NCBI GenBank assembly: GCA_036351435.1
Contig: JAZBPA010000059.1
Location: forward strand, 1-11,598
Direction of reading: 5' to 3'
Length of the DNA: 11,598 bases
DNA from: JAAUQA01 sp036351435
GTDB lineage: Bacteria > Pseudomonadota > Gammaproteobacteria > Competibacterales > Competibacteraceae
The notes below the pieces were generated by a model that did no database searches, was not told the DNA's origin, and saw only the letters and a list, made by a program, of their open reading frames with translations. Shown piece after piece: positions 1 to 6,693 of the stretch. The translations under genes and the position numbers were made by a program. Positions within the stretch are counted from its first letter, which is position 1, and each line of letters opens with the position of its first letter.

Positions 1-1604
1 AAGAGAAGCCGCAAGAGAAGCCGCAAGACAAATCGACATCAGAAGATAAATCCTCAGCCTCTTTATTGCCTGTATTCCGCTCCAGACTACTTACCCAGAG
101 ACGTTTGCCGAGCGCTGGAAGCAATCAAGAACCGACTGTTAAACCTGGTGATGACGACCCGCTCAACTTAGACAAATCTGCCGAGCGAGCGCTTCCTGAA
201 CTCGAACCGCTAACCCAGCAACCCGCTGTTCCCAGTCTACCCGACGATCCTCTGACTTCGACTGCCGACCAACCCGTTCGCGATGAGCCGCGAACCGCGC
301 TAACTGCCTTCGATGCTGACATCAACCAGGCATCGTACGAGGAAGACGAGCCCCGAACGCAGGCCCTAGCACCTTCAGCGCCCGCCCCGGCCCGGCATCC
401 AGAACCGGATGCAGACGAAGCCACACCGCCGGAAACTGAGACTGCCGAACAAGTCCAACGACCCTCCCCGCTCCGTAGGCGCAAGCAGCAGCAAAATATT
501 CGCTTAGGGGCGTTGCTCACCATATTGGTGGTAGCGATAGGCTGGGCAACTTTCACTGTTTACCAAGACTACCAGGACAAGGCGCGCGCCCACGAGGCGC
601 AACAGCAACAACAACAAGCAGAGCAGGGCCGTCGCTTGGCTGCGCAACAGGCCAAACAGGAACAGGAAGCGGCGCGCCGTTTGGAGGCGCTGGATTATAC
701 CGAACAAGCTCGCATTGAGCTGTTGCAGGGAAACTTTGTCCAGGCTAAAGCCCTTATCAAGCAAGCCGAGATTTTGCACCCGGACAACCGTGAGCTTGTT
801 ACATTAAGCGCAGAAATACGGGAAGCAGAGGCCAGAGCGTTAGCGCTAAAAGTTGAAGTCGAACCCAGAATCGACATGCCTTTTGTAAGTATTCCAGGCG
901 GTTGCTTTCAAATGGGCAGTCCAGCCGGACTAGAGGAGAATTATTCTAACGAAACCCAGCACCAAGTCTGCTTGGAAGGTTTTTGGTTAAGTCAACATGA
1001 GCTCACCAATGAACAGTACCGGCTGTTCAAACCGACCCACAGCAGTGGCCAATACAAGGGCATGACTTTAAACGAGAACCGCCAGCCGGTGGTAGAAGTC
1101 AGTTGGCAAGAGGCGACTGATTATGCAAATTGGTTATCTGCACAAACCGGGCGAAGCTACCGGTTACCGACGGAAGCAGAATGGGAATACGCTGCGCGAG
1201 CGGGAACCGGAACTGTACGCTACTGGGGAGATGATCCGGCCAATGCTTGCGAGTATGCCAACGTGGCAGACCAAACTGCCCAACGGGTTTGGAGCGCCAA
1301 ATCGATTCACGGCTGTGATGACCAGCAGGCCACAGCTGCTGAGGTGGCCAATTATTCGCCGAATAGCCTCAAACTGTACGATATGCTCGGTAATGTCAGC
1401 GAATGGACTTGTTCTGAGTTTTCCTCCAATTACCGCGGAGCAGAAAAGCGTTGTTCGCGTCAGCAACCTAACGTAGGTAGTCGCGCGGTGCGCGGCGGCT
1501 CCTGGGATGATGAGCCACGTTTAGTACGCGCAGCTGACCGTAATGGGCGAAGCCCCGACAGTCGCGATTATGGGTTGGGGTTTCGATTGGTACGGGAGGA
1601 TTAG
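1..1604 (+). CDS. FGE-sulfatase (SUMF1-like) domain membrane protein, C-terminal part of a probable Ser/Thr kinase; 5' end outside window
   Basis: The reading frame is open from base 3 with no stop and no convincing start (the first candidate, TTG at 66, has no ribosome site), so the gene begins upstream. In order it shows a Pro/Glu/Ala-rich disordered linker (to about base 480), a basic RRRK stretch, one transmembrane helix (about 504-563), a Gln/Glu-rich coiled coil (about 576-710), a short helical segment, and an FGE-sulfatase domain from 876 to the end. Hallmarks of that domain are FVSIPGGCFQMGS, RLPTEAEWEYAARAG, MLGNVSEW, VRGGSW and GLGFRLV. Basic residues before the helix place the N-terminus in the cytoplasm and the FGE domain outside. 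The domain has six cysteines, which would allow disulfides there. This layout behind a Pkinase domain is a known receptor architecture, and the FHA and PP2C neighbours support a kinase, but the kinase itself is not seen. The catalytic cysteine pair of true FGE is absent. Confidence 0.85.
   Translation, partial: EKPQEKPQDKSTSEDKSSASLLPVFRSRLLTQRRLPSAGSNQEPTVKPGDDDPLNLDKSAERALPELEPLTQQPAVPSLPDDPLTSTADQPVRDEPRTALTAFDADINQASYEEDEPRTQALAPSAPAPARHPEPDADEATPPETETAEQVQRPSPLRRRKQQQNIRLGALLTILVVAIGWATFTVYQDYQDKARAHEAQQQQQQAEQGRRLAAQQAKQEQEAARRLEALDYTEQARIELLQGNFVQAKALIKQAEILHPDNRELVTLSAEIREAEARALALKVEVEPRIDMPFVSIPGGCFQMGSPAGLEENYSNETQHQVCLEGFWLSQHELTNEQYRLFKPTHSSGQYKGMTLNENRQPVVEVSWQEATDYANWLSAQTGRSYRLPTEAEWEYAARAGTGTVRYWGDDPANACEYANVADQTAQRVWSAKSIHGCDDQQATAAEVANYSPNSLKLYDMLGNVSEWTCSEFSSNYRGAEKRCSRQQPNVGSRAVRGGSWDDEPRLVRAADRNGRSPDSRDYGLGFRLVRED
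3..26 (+). repeat. 12-bp in-frame tandem repeat (EKPQ) at left edge
   Basis: Two exact copies of the 12-mer GAGAAGCCGCAA stand side by side and encode Glu-Lys-Pro-Gln twice. The two bases before them also fit the repeat, so the array may continue beyond the window. It lies in the disordered linker of the first gene, where the copy number may vary between strains. Confidence 0.7.
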
Positions 1605-1609
1605 CGCTG
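1594..1609 (+). promoter_or_regulatory. Shine-Dalgarno GGGAGGA with possible CTG start for the VWA-FHA gene
   Basis: GGGAGGA (1594-1600) sits at the very end of the upstream gene. It is ideally spaced from an in-frame CTG at 1607, three bases after the upstream stop. No ATG or GTG exists in this frame between the TAA at 1541 and the signal-peptide core. The later TTG at 1646 has only a GGGTG 13 bases ahead. The site therefore favours a rare CTG start, adding 13 residues to the N-terminus. Confidence 0.45.
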
Positions 1610-1645
1610 ATCAAGCAACTGTTCAACGGGTGTTCAATCCGATTC

Positions 1646-3085
1646 TTGCCGTTTTTAAAGGGGCTATTTTGTCTGTTGCTAGTTGCCGGGCCATATACCC
1701 GTGCAGCCTATGCCGAACCTGATGATACGCCCTGGTCAGCGACAGTACAGTGCTCTTGGGATCTTCCTCAGTTGTACTGCCAGTTCCGCCCGCTCGCTCC
1801 TATCACTATCCAACGCGTTGAACTCGCTGTGGATGGCGCTTCCCCGCAAGTCATCGGCTGGCAACCGTTCGCCAGCGACGGGGCGACCAGCGCAATGCTC
1901 TGGTTAGTCGATGTCAGCAATCCGGCACGCGCTGCTACCGTGGCGCGGCAACAGCAACTCCTGAAAAATTGGGTGACAACCCTGAGACCTTGGCAACGAG
2001 CAGGGTTAGCCGCTTTTGCCGAAGATTTGGCGGTGCTCGCCCCAGTGGATAGTGCGCCAGCCACATTAACAGAAGCGCTGGATAAACTGGTCGCCCGCGG
2101 CCATAGTACAGCGTTCTACCGCAGTCTGCTGGATGGCATCGCGCTACTGGAACGAGTTGAAGGCGCACGCAAATCGTTATGGGTGTTCTCGGACGCAATG
2201 GCCGAAGACACCGCCTATCGCTACGACGATGTGCTGCAAGCGGCGCAAACTGCAAGGATCATGATTATCGGCTTGGGTTATCCCGAACGAGACAGCCAAC
2301 GCCCGGCATTACAGCGGCTGCAACGTTTGGCTGAGGAGACCGGTGGTTATTTCGCCGCAGCGCTAACCAAGGGTACGTTAACCCCTGAAACTTTCGCCGA
2401 AATCATGGCTATCACCGAAGGCGGCGGAAGCTTCTCCCAAGAACTGCCCAGTTTCAATGAGGTATTAACCCTTCGACTCATCGCTGCCGGTGGTGTGTTT
2501 GAGAAAACCTTTACCGCGGAAGCGCTCTCGGTAACTCAGTCGAGCAAACCGACTACTCGCCTTGCGGCAAAATCCTCTTCCCCGCCGCTCCAAACAGACC
2601 CCACAACAGCATCATCACCGTCAGGTACGACTGAGCCGTTATCCTCACAAGCATCCCCGGATTTCGCTGACTCAATGGGTGCTTGGCAATGGTGGGCAGG
2701 GTTAGGCGCTGCCACTATAGCGCTGCTATTTATTCTGTTCATCATTGGGCGGCGTCTGCGGACAACTCGTTCACCCCTGTTAGCGCTGATCGAACAACCG
2801 GATTCGGGACAGGAGTTCGCGGTGTATAGTCCAGCGTATCGGATTGGGCGGGCCGCTGATAACGATCTACACCTCGATAATGACTCTGTCTCTGCTTACC
2901 ATGCCGAGTTACGGCAACGACGCGATGGCGTGTTTTCCATTTCCGACTTGGATTCAACCAATGGCGTTTGGGTTAACAGCAAACAGGTGAGCAGCCAAAC
3001 GCTGCGTGACGGCGATCTACTTGAACTCGGAGAAGTACGGCTGCGTTTTCGTGAAGCACCACTCTGGGGAGATGGCCGCTCATGA
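1646..3085 (+). CDS. Exported VWA-domain protein with transmembrane helix and C-terminal cytoplasmic FHA domain
   Basis: Numbered from the TTG at 1646 (479 residues). Residues 1-23 form a signal peptide with Lys5, a Leu-rich core and an AYA cleavage site. Residues about 84-245 resemble a von Willebrand factor A domain: strand LWLVDVSN with Asp89 and Ser91, Thr155 in HSTAFYRS, and Asp183 in LWVFSDA. The third position of the DxSxS metal motif is Pro93 instead of Ser. A Ser/Thr/Pro-rich stalk (about 295-340) leads to a transmembrane helix (349-368) and the basic RRLRTTR. Then comes an FHA domain (about 377-470) with the phosphothreonine-binding residues Arg402, Ser416, His419 and Asn439 intact (YRIGRAADND, SAYHAEL, DSTNG). 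The topology would be VWA in the periplasm and FHA in the cytoplasm, suited to reading a phosphorylated kinase. The true start may be CTG at 1607. The VWA call is weaker than the FHA call. Confidence 0.85.
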   Translation: MPFLKGLFCLLLVAGPYTRAAYAEPDDTPWSATVQCSWDLPQLYCQFRPLAPITIQRVELAVDGASPQVIGWQPFASDGATSAMLWLVDVSNPARAATVARQQQLLKNWVTTLRPWQRAGLAAFAEDLAVLAPVDSAPATLTEALDKLVARGHSTAFYRSLLDGIALLERVEGARKSLWVFSDAMAEDTAYRYDDVLQAAQTARIMIIGLGYPERDSQRPALQRLQRLAEETGGYFAAALTKGTLTPETFAEIMAITEGGGSFSQELPSFNEVLTLRLIAAGGVFEKTFTAEALSVTQSSKPTTRLAAKSSSPPLQTDPTTASSPSGTTEPLSSQASPDFADSMGAWQWWAGLGAATIALLFILFIIGRRLRTTRSPLLALIEQPDSGQEFAVYSPAYRIGRAADNDLHLDNDSVSAYHAELRQRRDGVFSISDLDSTNGVWVNSKQVSSQTLRDGDLLELGEVRLRFREAPLWGDGRS

Positions 3086-3144
3086 GCATGCAAGTACGGA
3101 TATCAGCTCCATATTGATGGTTATTTTGCTGAGGAGGCTAAGTA

Positions 3145-3702
3145 ATGGCCATTCGACGTGATCGCAAAGGGCGGGTCCAGACGCTTAATGATGGCATCAA
3201 TACGCCCCCCACTCGACCATTAGAACGACAGAAAGCGGAACGTGCAGAAAGCAAAAGTGCCGATTCGGATGAGAAGTTGCCGGAAGTCGATAGCACTCGC
3301 TTATTCCACGGTGGGACAGGCCCGGAAGCACAGGAAAAAGGCATGCAGGACCCGGTGGTGGGCTGGTTAGTCATTACCGAAGGTCCTGGTCGCGGACGCG
3401 TTTTAAACTTGGGATATGGCTTGAACAGCATCGGTCGCGGACCTAAGGTGCGGGCACAACTGGATTTCGGTGATTTAGAAATTTCCCGCAACGGCCATGC
3501 CGCTATTGTTTATGATCCGCGCGGCCGACGGTTTTATTTACAGCACGGTGGTGGCACCAATCTCACCTATTTGAACGATCAACCGGTGCTCGCTCCTCAA
3601 GAGTTGACAGGTCATGAGATTATCCTGATCGGTCAGACGCAGTTGCACTTCGTGCCCTTCTGCGGCCCGGATTTTGACTGGCAAGACGATAAAGGGGATT
3701 GA
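3145..3702 (+). CDS. Small cytoplasmic FHA-domain protein
   Basis: The protein has 185 residues. The ATG is preceded by a strong GAGGAGG (3131-3137) at seven bases. There is no signal peptide or membrane helix. Residues 1-65 are charged and probably disordered. Residues about 72-172 form one FHA domain: NSIGRGP (Arg98), EISRNGHAAIVYD (Ser114, His118) and GGGTNLTYLNDQPV (Asn139). The usual SRxH spacing is one residue longer here (SRNGH), so binding may differ from a textbook FHA. Thr51 in VDSTRLF lies in the flexible tail, where GarA/OdhI-type FHA proteins carry the threonine phosphorylated by their kinase. That parallel is an inference. It lies between the VWA-FHA gene and the phosphatases and ends directly against the next start codon. 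The likely role is a phospho-dependent adaptor. Confidence 0.88.
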   Translation: MAIRRDRKGRVQTLNDGINTPPTRPLERQKAERAESKSADSDEKLPEVDSTRLFHGGTGPEAQEKGMQDPVVGWLVITEGPGRGRVLNLGYGLNSIGRGPKVRAQLDFGDLEISRNGHAAIVYDPRGRRFYLQHGGGTNLTYLNDQPVLAPQELTGHEIILIGQTQLHFVPFCGPDFDWQDDKGD

Positions 3703-4617
3703 ATGAGGGTAGGTGCGCACTGCGCGAGCCGCATTCAGGGCAAACGCGAGTACCAACAAGACGATTACGGCATTTTTGAACTCCCTGCCAGTCTGCAAAG
3801 CGGTGACTTGCTGTTGGTGCTGGCCGACGGGATGGGAGGGGAGCGGGCAGGTGATCGCGCCAGTGCAACTGCGATACGGTGTTTCATTGATGCTTACGGA
3901 GCCATTTCAGCACGCAACATCCCCGAGCGACTGCGTCGCGCACTGGATCATGCCAACCGCGAACTTGCCCTGGAAATCGCTGCGGCCCCTAGCCTTTTGA
4001 ACGGGATGGGTTGTACACTATTAGCCGCCGTGCTGGCCAAAGAAGGGCTGTACTGGATTAGTGTCGGTGATTCTCCGCTCTGGTTATACCGACACAAGCA
4101 ACTGACCCGACTTAACCAGGATCATTCTTATCGCCCCGTGCTGGCGCAACAGCTTGCAGGCGGCGAAATAAGCGCCACCGACGCCCAAGCCCACCCTGAC
4201 CGCAACGCCTTGTTCAGCGCCCTAACGGGAGAGTTAATCCACCAAGTGGATATCACCCAGGAACCTTATCCTTTGCAAGTGGGTGATCGCGTATTATTGG
4301 CCAGTGACGGCCTGTTGACGCTTAGTGAGGCTAATATCGCAATCCAAATGAATGCACATGCAGCAGGTAACATGATCTGCCAACGATTGTTGGAGGCCGT
4401 TATGAACGCGGCCGATCCTGAACAAGACAACACCACAGTTATGGTCGCTTGCCTCAGCCCCAAACATCAATCCCCTTTCACTGTTCTCGTTGTGGTGTTA
4501 GGACTAGTGACCGTGTTAGCTGCAAGTTGGTGGTGGCGGGAGAGCATCCCCAGCTTATACCAGCAGTTTGCGGATAAGTTAGCTAAGCTGGTTACTTACC
4601 CGGAACAATCACCATGA
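3703..4617 (+). CDS. PP2C-family Ser/Thr phosphatase with C-terminal membrane anchor
   Basis: A metal-dependent protein phosphatase (PPM/PP2C) of 304 residues that should remove phosphate from Ser/Thr residues written by the partner kinase. Motifs occur in order: GKREYQQDDYG (Asp20/21), VLADGMGGERAGD (Asp42, Gly43), NGMGCTLLA, ISVGDSPLWLYR, DHSYRP, GDRVLLASDGL (Asp202) and DNTTVMVA (Asp242). All metal-binding aspartates are present, so it should be active. The catalytic domain ends near residue 250, followed by a hydrophobic helix (about 259-277) and a short tail, which would hold the enzyme at the inner membrane facing the cytoplasm. The ATG follows the TGA of the FHA gene with no gap, with AGGGG at 3693-3697, so translation is probably coupled. 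It overlaps the next phosphatase gene by four bases. Confidence 0.92.
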   Translation: MRVGAHCASRIQGKREYQQDDYGIFELPASLQSGDLLLVLADGMGGERAGDRASATAIRCFIDAYGAISARNIPERLRRALDHANRELALEIAAAPSLLNGMGCTLLAAVLAKEGLYWISVGDSPLWLYRHKQLTRLNQDHSYRPVLAQQLAGGEISATDAQAHPDRNALFSALTGELIHQVDITQEPYPLQVGDRVLLASDGLLTLSEANIAIQMNAHAAGNMICQRLLEAVMNAADPEQDNTTVMVACLSPKHQSPFTVLVVVLGLVTVLAASWWWRESIPSLYQQFADKLAKLVTYPEQSP

Positions 4618-5399
4618 TTGCCAACTGGCATCCATACTGGCACTGGGGGGGAGCCAGCGCACTAGGCAAACGCGAGGAACAACAAGACTGTTGGGGCGTC
4701 TGGGCAACGCCTGACAAACGCTCCTTGTTGGCTGTCGTCGCCGATGGAATGGGCGGCCATGGTGACGGTGCTCTGGCTGCACAAGCGGCTGTTAAGACAG
4801 CCGAGCAGTTTGTGCGTGAGCAATTAAAACTGCTGGAGCGAGAACCGCACGAAGCATTACAGCGCTATGTTCAACAAGCCCAAGCTGCGGTGGAAACCGT
4901 ATCGCGCACAGCACACACTACGCTGGTGGCGTTGTGGCTGCATCAAGACCAAGCCCACTGGACACATATCGGCGATAGCCGACTTTATCAACTGCGTGCC
5001 GGCAAGCGGGTACTGCGTACCCGTGATCATTCAGCGGCACAGATGCTGTTCGAATTAGGCGAAATCCGCGAGACGGAAATGGCCTTACACCCGATGCAGA
5101 ATCGCTTATATCGCAGCCTTGGCGGCGACGAATCGCCAAAATTTGAAATCAATTCTGGAACGGTTATGGCTGACGATTTGTTTGCCCTGTGTAGCGACGG
5201 TGCTTGGAGTTACCTGAGCGAAGCCGAGTTTTGGATATCCGCTAATGCTGGCGACCCTGAAAAAGCGGCTTGCGAGCTTGTCGCACGAGCCGTTAAATGG
5301 GCAGGCGATCAAGCTGACAATGCAACATTAGTCCTCATCCGTTGTAACGGCTTACTGTTGCAAAGTCGATCCTTATGGCGGCGGCTTAGCAGAAGATAG
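4614..5399 (+). CDS. PP2C-family Ser/Thr phosphatase, soluble
   Basis: A second PPM/PP2C phosphatase (261 residues). Motifs: GKREEQQDCWG (Asp25), VVADGMGGHGDG (Asp44, Gly45), HTTLVALWL, THIGDSRLYQLR, RDHSAAQMLFELGEI, LCSDGAWSYLSEAE (Asp195) and GDQADNATLVLI (Asp235). All metal ligands are present. It has no membrane helix, but the last ten residues (SLWRRLSRR end) are strongly basic. Length and motif spacing match stand-alone bacterial enzymes such as PppA/Stp. Its start overlaps the upstream stop as ATGA, with no good ribosome site of its own, so it probably depends on coupled translation. It shares the GKREx-QQD start of the domain with its neighbour, which suggests an old tandem duplication. 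It is the last gene of the operon. Confidence 0.92.
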   Translation: MIANWHPYWHWGGASALGKREEQQDCWGVWATPDKRSLLAVVADGMGGHGDGALAAQAAVKTAEQFVREQLKLLEREPHEALQRYVQQAQAAVETVSRTAHTTLVALWLHQDQAHWTHIGDSRLYQLRAGKRVLRTRDHSAAQMLFELGEIRETEMALHPMQNRLYRSLGGDESPKFEINSGTVMADDLFALCSDGAWSYLSEAEFWISANAGDPEKAACELVARAVKWAGDQADNATLVLIRCNGLLLQSRSLWRRLSRR

Positions 5400-5403
5400 C
5401 CGC
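5381..5403. terminator. Weak hairpin at the convergent junction
   Basis: GCGGCT (5381-5386) pairs with AGCCGC (5398-5403) across an 11-base loop, spanning the stop codon of the phosphatase gene and the end of acuI. Neither strand has a T-run after it, so it is at best a poor terminator. Confidence 0.2.
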
Positions 5404-6407
5404 TATAGGTTAGGGTTTACCACAACCCGCCCCCTGACCTTGCCGGCAATAATATCCGCCGCCAAGGCGGGAACGTCTTCCAATGCGGCAGTGTGCGCCG
5501 CGATCCGAACCAGTGCATCACTGGGTAGATCTTGCGCTAGACGAGTCCAAGCCAGACACCGTTTGGACGAAGGGCACATCACTGAATCCACTCCCAGCAA
5601 ATTTACGCCACGTAAAATAAACGGCATCACCGTAGTCGGCAAATCTGCGCCACCGGCTAGACCGCAAGCGGCAACCGTCCCACCGTAATCAACCTCAGCT
5701 AGAGCACGCGCTAAAACGGTGCTACCAACCGTATCAATCACCCCTGCCCAGCGCTGATTTTCCAGGGGACGGGCAGTGGCAGCCATAGCCTCCCGCTCGA
5801 CAAATTCACTGGCCCCTAATTCGCTCAGATAACTTTGACTCTCTGGACGACCGGTCACAGCTGTTACGGTATACCCCAGCCTAGCTAACAATGCGACCGC
5901 TATGCTACCTACCCCACCGCTAGCGCCGGTTACCAAAACAGGTTTGGTTACAGCGGGAGTTAGTCCCCCGCCCTCCAAGGCTAGCACGCAGAGCATAGCT
6001 GTAAACCCGGCAGTGCCTAGCGCCATCGCCTGCCAAGTGTCTAGACCAGACGGCAGCGGCGTCAACCAACGCGATCGGAGTCGCGCACGCTGAGTATATC
6101 CACCCCAGTAACGTTCACCCACGCTCCAACCAGTCAACACCACCTTGTCACCTATGGCGTAATCCGGTGCAAAGGATTCTAATACGGTTCCAGCCAAATC
6201 GATACCAGGCACCAAGGGAAACGTACGAGCAATTTTGCCTTTACCCGTAACCGCCAAGCCGTCCTTGTAATTGAGTGAGGAATATTCCACCGCTACCAGC
6301 ACATCCCCCTCCGGTAAGTCACCCTCACTAAGGTTGTGGATGTTGGCGGCGGTGCGATCATCATTATCTTTATTGAGCACCAATGCCTTGAACGTATTGT
6401 CTCGCAT
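5403..6407 (-). CDS. acuI: Acryloyl-CoA reductase / quinone oxidoreductase, AcuI/YhdH family
   Basis: A zinc-free medium-chain dehydrogenase/reductase of 334 residues, the usual length for the AcuI/YhdH family. Members reduce acryloyl-CoA to propionyl-CoA with NADPH in the cytoplasm, removing a toxic intermediate of DMSP, 3-hydroxypropionate or related metabolism. Family marks are SSLNYKDGLAVTGKGKI (residues 43-59), PGIDLAGTV (67-75), WGGYTQRARL, a nucleotide-binding VTGASGGVGSIAV (159-171) and LLGVDSVMCP (270-279). The ATG at 6407 has AAGGTGG nine bases upstream. The gene is transcribed away from etfB and runs tail to tail into the phosphatase operon with 3 bp between the coding ends. The family is sure; the substrate is inferred, since many members are annotated only as quinone oxidoreductases. 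Confidence 0.9.
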   Translation of the reverse strand: MRDNTFKALVLNKDNDDRTAANIHNLSEGDLPEGDVLVAVEYSSLNYKDGLAVTGKGKIARTFPLVPGIDLAGTVLESFAPDYAIGDKVVLTGWSVGERYWGGYTQRARLRSRWLTPLPSGLDTWQAMALGTAGFTAMLCVLALEGGGLTPAVTKPVLVTGASGGVGSIAVALLARLGYTVTAVTGRPESQSYLSELGASEFVEREAMAATARPLENQRWAGVIDTVGSTVLARALAEVDYGGTVAACGLAGGADLPTTVMPFILRGVNLLGVDSVMCPSSKRCLAWTRLAQDLPSDALVRIAAHTAALEDVPALAADIIAGKVRGRVVVNPNL

Positions 6408-6461
6408 AAGCAGAATCCACCTTTTACGCTAAAATTTAATCACTTCCTGTGTTTATGAAGG

Positions 6462-6490
6462 GTAATATTGCGACTTTGTGACAGAGTGAA
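6462..6490 (-). promoter_or_regulatory. Candidate sigma70 promoter for acuI
   Basis: Read on the minus strand, TTCACT (6490-6485) and TATTAC (6467-6462) are separated by 17 bases. Each matches its consensus at four of six positions. This would give a leader of about 50 bases before the acuI ATG. No clear operator repeat was found beside it. Confidence 0.3.
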
Positions 6491-6581
6491 TACTATCGGC
6501 TTGTTGTGAAGCCAACGACCCTGTACAAAATCAGCGTAGTTGGCGATAGATGGGTTGTCGACCGCAAAGAGCCACTTTACG

Positions 6582-6610
6582 ATGGTATCCTCGTGATATT
6601 GCCATATAAT
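6582..6610 (+). promoter_or_regulatory. Candidate promoter for etfBA
   Basis: A perfect TATAAT stands at 6605-6610. The -35 region at 17-bp spacing (ATGGTA, 6582-6587) matches only three of six positions, so the promoter may need an activator. Transcription would start near 6617 and leave a leader of about 75 bases, containing a small CTCC/GGAG hairpin and ending in the AAGGGTGA ribosome site of etfB. Confidence 0.4.
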
Positions 6611-6693
6611 TGATAGACCTCCTGTTGGAGAGGATTTTAGTTGCTCGCGTCAGCGGGTATCTGCTAATCGTCAGAAAATCTAAAGGGTGAAGA

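Noticed and set aside
66..68. TTG at 66 as the start of the first gene
   Set aside because: The frame is open upstream to the window edge, encodes sensible linker sequence (EKPQ repeats), and no ribosome site precedes the TTG.
125..556. Long minus-strand open frame over the linker of the first gene
   Set aside because: It is a shadow of a Pro/Glu/Ala-rich coding region. The product is Ser/Gly-rich without domain character, while the plus frame has a clear domain order.
3082..3117. Eleven-codon frame between the VWA-FHA and FHA genes
   Set aside because: It overlaps the upstream stop and is too short to support; the 59-base gap is better explained as a leader with the GAGGAGG site.
6511..6544. 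GCCAAC/GTTGGC inverted repeat in the acuI-etfB intergenic region as an operator
   Set aside because: The arms are only six bp and 22 bases apart, and do not straddle either candidate promoter in a typical way; chance is as likely.
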